A stretch of DNA of 64,000 bases from Prunella strophiata (taxonomy: Eukaryota; Chordata; Aves; Passeriformes; Prunellidae): the NCBI GenBank assembly GCA_036583965.1, contig JAZBQD010000028.1:744001-808000 (forward strand). The letters are read 5' to 3'. The position numbers and the translations under genes are program-made. Positions within the stretch are counted from its first letter, which is position 1; every line of letters starts with the position of its first letter. Positions 60,501 through 64,000 of the stretch are shown piece by piece. Under the pieces are notes generated by a model. The model was not told the origin of the DNA. It searched no databases and was given only the letters and a program-made list of their open reading frames with translations.

Positions 60501-63500
60501 CCAATGAGTTCCCGACCCTCTGAAGAAAAAATTGGAAGCGGAATCTTCCCACTTTGTTAGCAGCAAACCTCCAGATTGTCACAGCTTTTCAGATAATTGC
60601 AGCCTCAAGATGCAGTTTTATATCTGCCCAAAACTGATCTCAGACTTTTCTGTTCCCTCTGTTCAAGCCCTCCTTAAAAATATTTTGTTCTTCATAATGG
60701 TCACTAAACAGAGTCGGTAATTTTCTTGTGAATTTTGATTAAAAGCACAGTAGCTTGTGACACAGAAATTCAGGATCTGACTCCGAAAGGGATCTTAAAT
60801 GGAAAAGCAAACTGGATTCCACCCCTTTTGAGTCTCTGCAGCAGCAAGGACTTCTCCTAAACCTTACAAGGTATTTTACTGAAATACAGCCAAGCCAAGG
60901 GTATTTCACAGGAGAGTTTGGCAGCACTGAGATAATTTCGCTTTTGTAGGGAGGCAGGAGAGTTTTCTATTGATACATACAAATAAAGCAGAGTATTGCT
61001 TTGAGGGTTTTTTGTAACAAGTCCAAAACTAACTGTGCAATTTTTATGCACATTTCTGCCTGAATGACTGAATATTTGCCCTTAAAGCAGAGAGCATCAT
61101 TTGAATTAGTTGTTCACTCTTTTCCCCCGCTCCTCTCCTTCCTCTTTTTTCGTTGTAGATCAAATAAAATTTCTTCTAAATGCTGATAGAATACGTGCAA
61201 TTTACTATGTTCTTTAAATATTATTACATTTCTTACTAATGATAGTTCAACATTGCTTACAGTCAGACATTCTTTTGCTTTCTCCTCATAGTTTCCTCAG
61301 CCCTACTTAAAAAAAAAATAAAAACCAAAACAAAAAAAACCACCTAACAAAAAAAAAAATCTTCCCTGTCATCTGTTAGATGCGATTGTCTTATCATATA
61401 GTACTGCACTTGCGAAAAACAAAACGGATCCGTGTTTGTTATTGTGAACTAATTTGGAATATCCTTTCCAAGTTCTCGCTGTCGCTGCGAGTGTGGCCTC
61501 GGGCGCTAGATGGCAATGTGGCTGTGCGACATCCAGGGAACGGCAGCAGCAAAATCTCCACACGTGAGAGAATCCTCATGTTTCAAAAATATTTGTAATA
61601 TTGCCTTCTTATTATGAAAACAATTACAATGTGTAAATGCTGCTTTTTTGCAGTCTAAAAGCTTTACAAACTTTCTTTTTCCTGCACTATGACTACACAG
61701 GGAGCATTTCTTAATGAGTTAGACTGGTGAGTACAACTTTTATCCATTTTTTGGTCTACTGTAAAGTTCTCCGATTGATTAATCTATCAGAAGACAGAAT
61801 TTTCAGTTCCTGGCATCATCAGCATGTCCTTACCATGAAAGAGGAAGGAGGAATGGCAGGATGTTACCCTCCCCTCTCTCCTCAAATAACCTTTTACTTG
61901 GTGTTATGGCAATGATGAGAATGGACAGTTTAAAACTCAGGTAAAAGCAAAAGGTGTTAGTTGGCAATAGCAACCTTATACCCCTATTTCGAGCTACGGA
62001 GTCGTCCTGAAGACAGCCAGTGCAGCAGCTGTTACTCTGTCAGTGTTTGAATGCTTTTGGATGACTTCAAAAGCAGTGGCTTCAAAACCACTGACCTTAC
62101 ACAACTGACTGTTGTTGAAGGGCCTGATCCTGCTCAGGCTCTCTAGAAAATATTGTGTGTGATTGGGGAATGAAACTGAACCCCTTGTGGTGTGTTGCTA
62201 CTTTTCCATGTCATATCCTACCTCTGTCCCACTGCTTTGGGTCTCCCTCCTGGCCAGCCTGTGTGGGTCACTTTTTATCAAGATAAGCTGGTGCTCTATG
62301 TTTGTCAGGATCAATGATCTCACTTTGCAGACAGGCAGGAAGAAATAATTTCTCAAGGAATTTTGCATGAAGTGTATTATGGAGTGTATTCAGTGTATTC
62401 ACACAGGGAAATCTGGGATGGTGAGGGTCCACCATGGCTGTCAGGGGTGGGCATTCTGCCTAAGGCACCCAGAATCATTGATTGCCCCTGCACTGGAGTG
62501 CTCTCCAGGGGCAGGAAGGGTTTGTGTCTGCAGATGTGTCAGCCTCTGCAACAGGAGGGTGAAAAGGCTGTTTCAGCTGTGCTCTGATGGAACTGAAGGG
62601 CCATCCATGGCTGGTGGTTCCTATTGGAATGTAGGATGAAGGGAGCATTGTCTCATTCTTTCTCTTCTCAGAGGCAATGCTGCTTTCCATGCTCAAAAGG
62701 AGAGGCAGAGCCCAGAGCAGACAATTTCTCTCTGTTGCCTTCTCCATCCTAGTGCAGCATCCAGGGCTGTCTTGTGATAAACACCAGCAGTCATTCCATT
62801 GGGAAAGGAAGCTTGGATGCAAAAGCTAAGATATTTATGGCCTTTATTAATGACCCTTCTCTGCTCCCAGTCTCTTTTTTGCTGTTGGTCTCTCTGCTCC
62901 ATGTTCCCCACTGGTGCTTTATTTTGACTTTTTTGACCCCTTGTGCACTTCCTTTTTTTCCACCCATTGTCTCTTTCTGTCCTCCTCTTCTTTTCCCGGC
63001 AATAGGGCGTATCCCTGTGGCATTTGGTTTTGTTTGGTTGGGACTGACACCAGTCCCCACCGAAAACATTTTGGTTTGGTTACTCAGAACGACTGTGTGT
63101 AAGCATAATCCTCTCATGGCTACAATCTTTTATTTCTCAATGAGGAGCACAAACAAGGAAAGCCCTTGTGGAAACAAGATTTGGGACTTCCTGCAGACTG
63201 AGCAACTGTAAAATTAAAGCTGAACATTCTGGAGAGCAGTGCTAAAGTAAAACAAAATACACCCAATGAATCATGAAAGAATTTTCCTGAGGTTTGAAAT
63301 TTTGGGGTTTTCTTTCAATGATTCAAAATAAAATCATAATCCAAACTGTCCACAGAGCTGTCCCCATCCTCTTGCAAAGCAATCAGTCTCAGAGCGAGCA
63401 GATGCTAACTCCATGAGCACATGCTAACTCCAAACTGTGTCCCCAGTGCTTTAAAAGGGGTCTCTGTGCCTTCCCTTTGCCAGGGAAGCCACCTGTGCTG

Positions 63501-64000
63501 AGGGGCTGGGGCAGGGCAGGAGCTGCTGCCCAGCCCACTCCAGGAGCCCCCAGAGCCTGGCTGGGCCCTGCTGTGGTCTGCCTTGAAAGACAAGCAGGGC
63601 ACGGATACTGCTTGGGAACAAAGCTGTCCTTTGAGGTTATCTCAATGACCAGATGATATCCCCTCCCTACAGAAGGAATTTTTCCTCCCATCCTTCCCAC
63701 TGATGGCACCGGTGCAGAGGACACAAAACTGAGTGTGCTGTGTCTGGGGAAGTATCCATGCCTCAGGGTTCTCAGCTGGTGGGGGAAAACTCTTCAAAAC
63801 ACCCTTTCCAAATCAGTTTGTTTTAACAGCAGATTAAATGCCCTCAAGTCTCCTACTTATGTTTTCAGTGAGAAAATGGCCAAGCAATAGCTGAAGCCCC
63901 TCAGAGAAACAGGACATCCTGAGCTGTGGCAGATGGACTTCCTTTACACAGTTTTAATGAAAATTTTCAACAATAGCTCTGTGCATGTTCTTAGGGGGGT
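54531..64000. other. Intergenic region beyond MRPS22
   Basis: About 9.5 kb, mainly AT-rich, without recognisable coding exons, RNA genes or full transposable elements. It includes T-rich stretches near 58000-59000 and an A-rich simple repeat at 61309-61359. Short frames such as 56717-57184 and 62774-63211 lack homology I recognise. Confidence 0.55.
61502..61518 (+). promoter_or_regulatory. CTCF-like motif (candidate)
   Basis: GGCGCTAGATGGCAATG resembles the CTCF core. It sits in a short CpG-containing island (about 61480-61570) within AT-rich intergenic DNA. Confidence 0.35.

Overview
This window is vertebrate nuclear DNA, most likely from a songbird or close relative. It holds spliced genes with long introns, CR1 LINE 3' ends, avian-type endogenous retrovirus LTRs and very large minisatellites. 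The gene order RBP2 (+), COPB2 (+), MRPS22 (-) is the conserved order of the segment corresponding to human 3q22-q23. The species cannot be named from the sequence alone.

Region by region. Positions 1-7.6 kb hold the 3' part of RBP2 (cellular retinol-binding protein II, exons 2-4; exon 1 lies upstream of the window). Intron 2 contains a 1 kb GGAA microsatellite and an unexpected second copy of the terminal exon. Positions 7.6-27.3 kb are intergenic, with one probable solo LTR (8.8-9.4 kb), a second LTR (10.4-14.1 kb) swollen by two adjacent minisatellites, and a doubtful LTR-like segment near 26.2-26.7 kb. Positions 27.3-42.6 kb are COPB2 (beta'-COP of the COPI coat): a CR1 fragment, a CpG-rich promoter, about 50 perfect copies of a 20 bp repeat, then coding exons 2-22. 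Positions 43.1-53.6 kb are MRPS22 (mitochondrial small-subunit ribosomal protein mS22), convergent with COPB2, with eight coding exons. Its intron 3 carries a solo LTR with intact 5 bp target-site duplications whose interior has expanded into a 4 kb minisatellite. Positions 53.8-64 kb hold a CR1 fragment next to the MRPS22 promoter and about 10 kb of sequence without a recognisable gene.

The three genes share no pathway: RBP2 carries retinoids in the cytosol, COPB2 works in Golgi-to-ER vesicle transport, and MRPS22 in mitochondrial translation. They are neighbours by conserved synteny. The points most worth checking are the orphan RBP2 terminal exon, the Gln-to-His change at the RBP2 retinol-contact position, the absence of any ATG in the COPB2 CpG island, a one-base frameshift in COPB2 exon 17, and the repeated growth of minisatellites inside LTRs. 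The very long ORFs in the tandem arrays are by-products of the repeats and are not annotated as genes.
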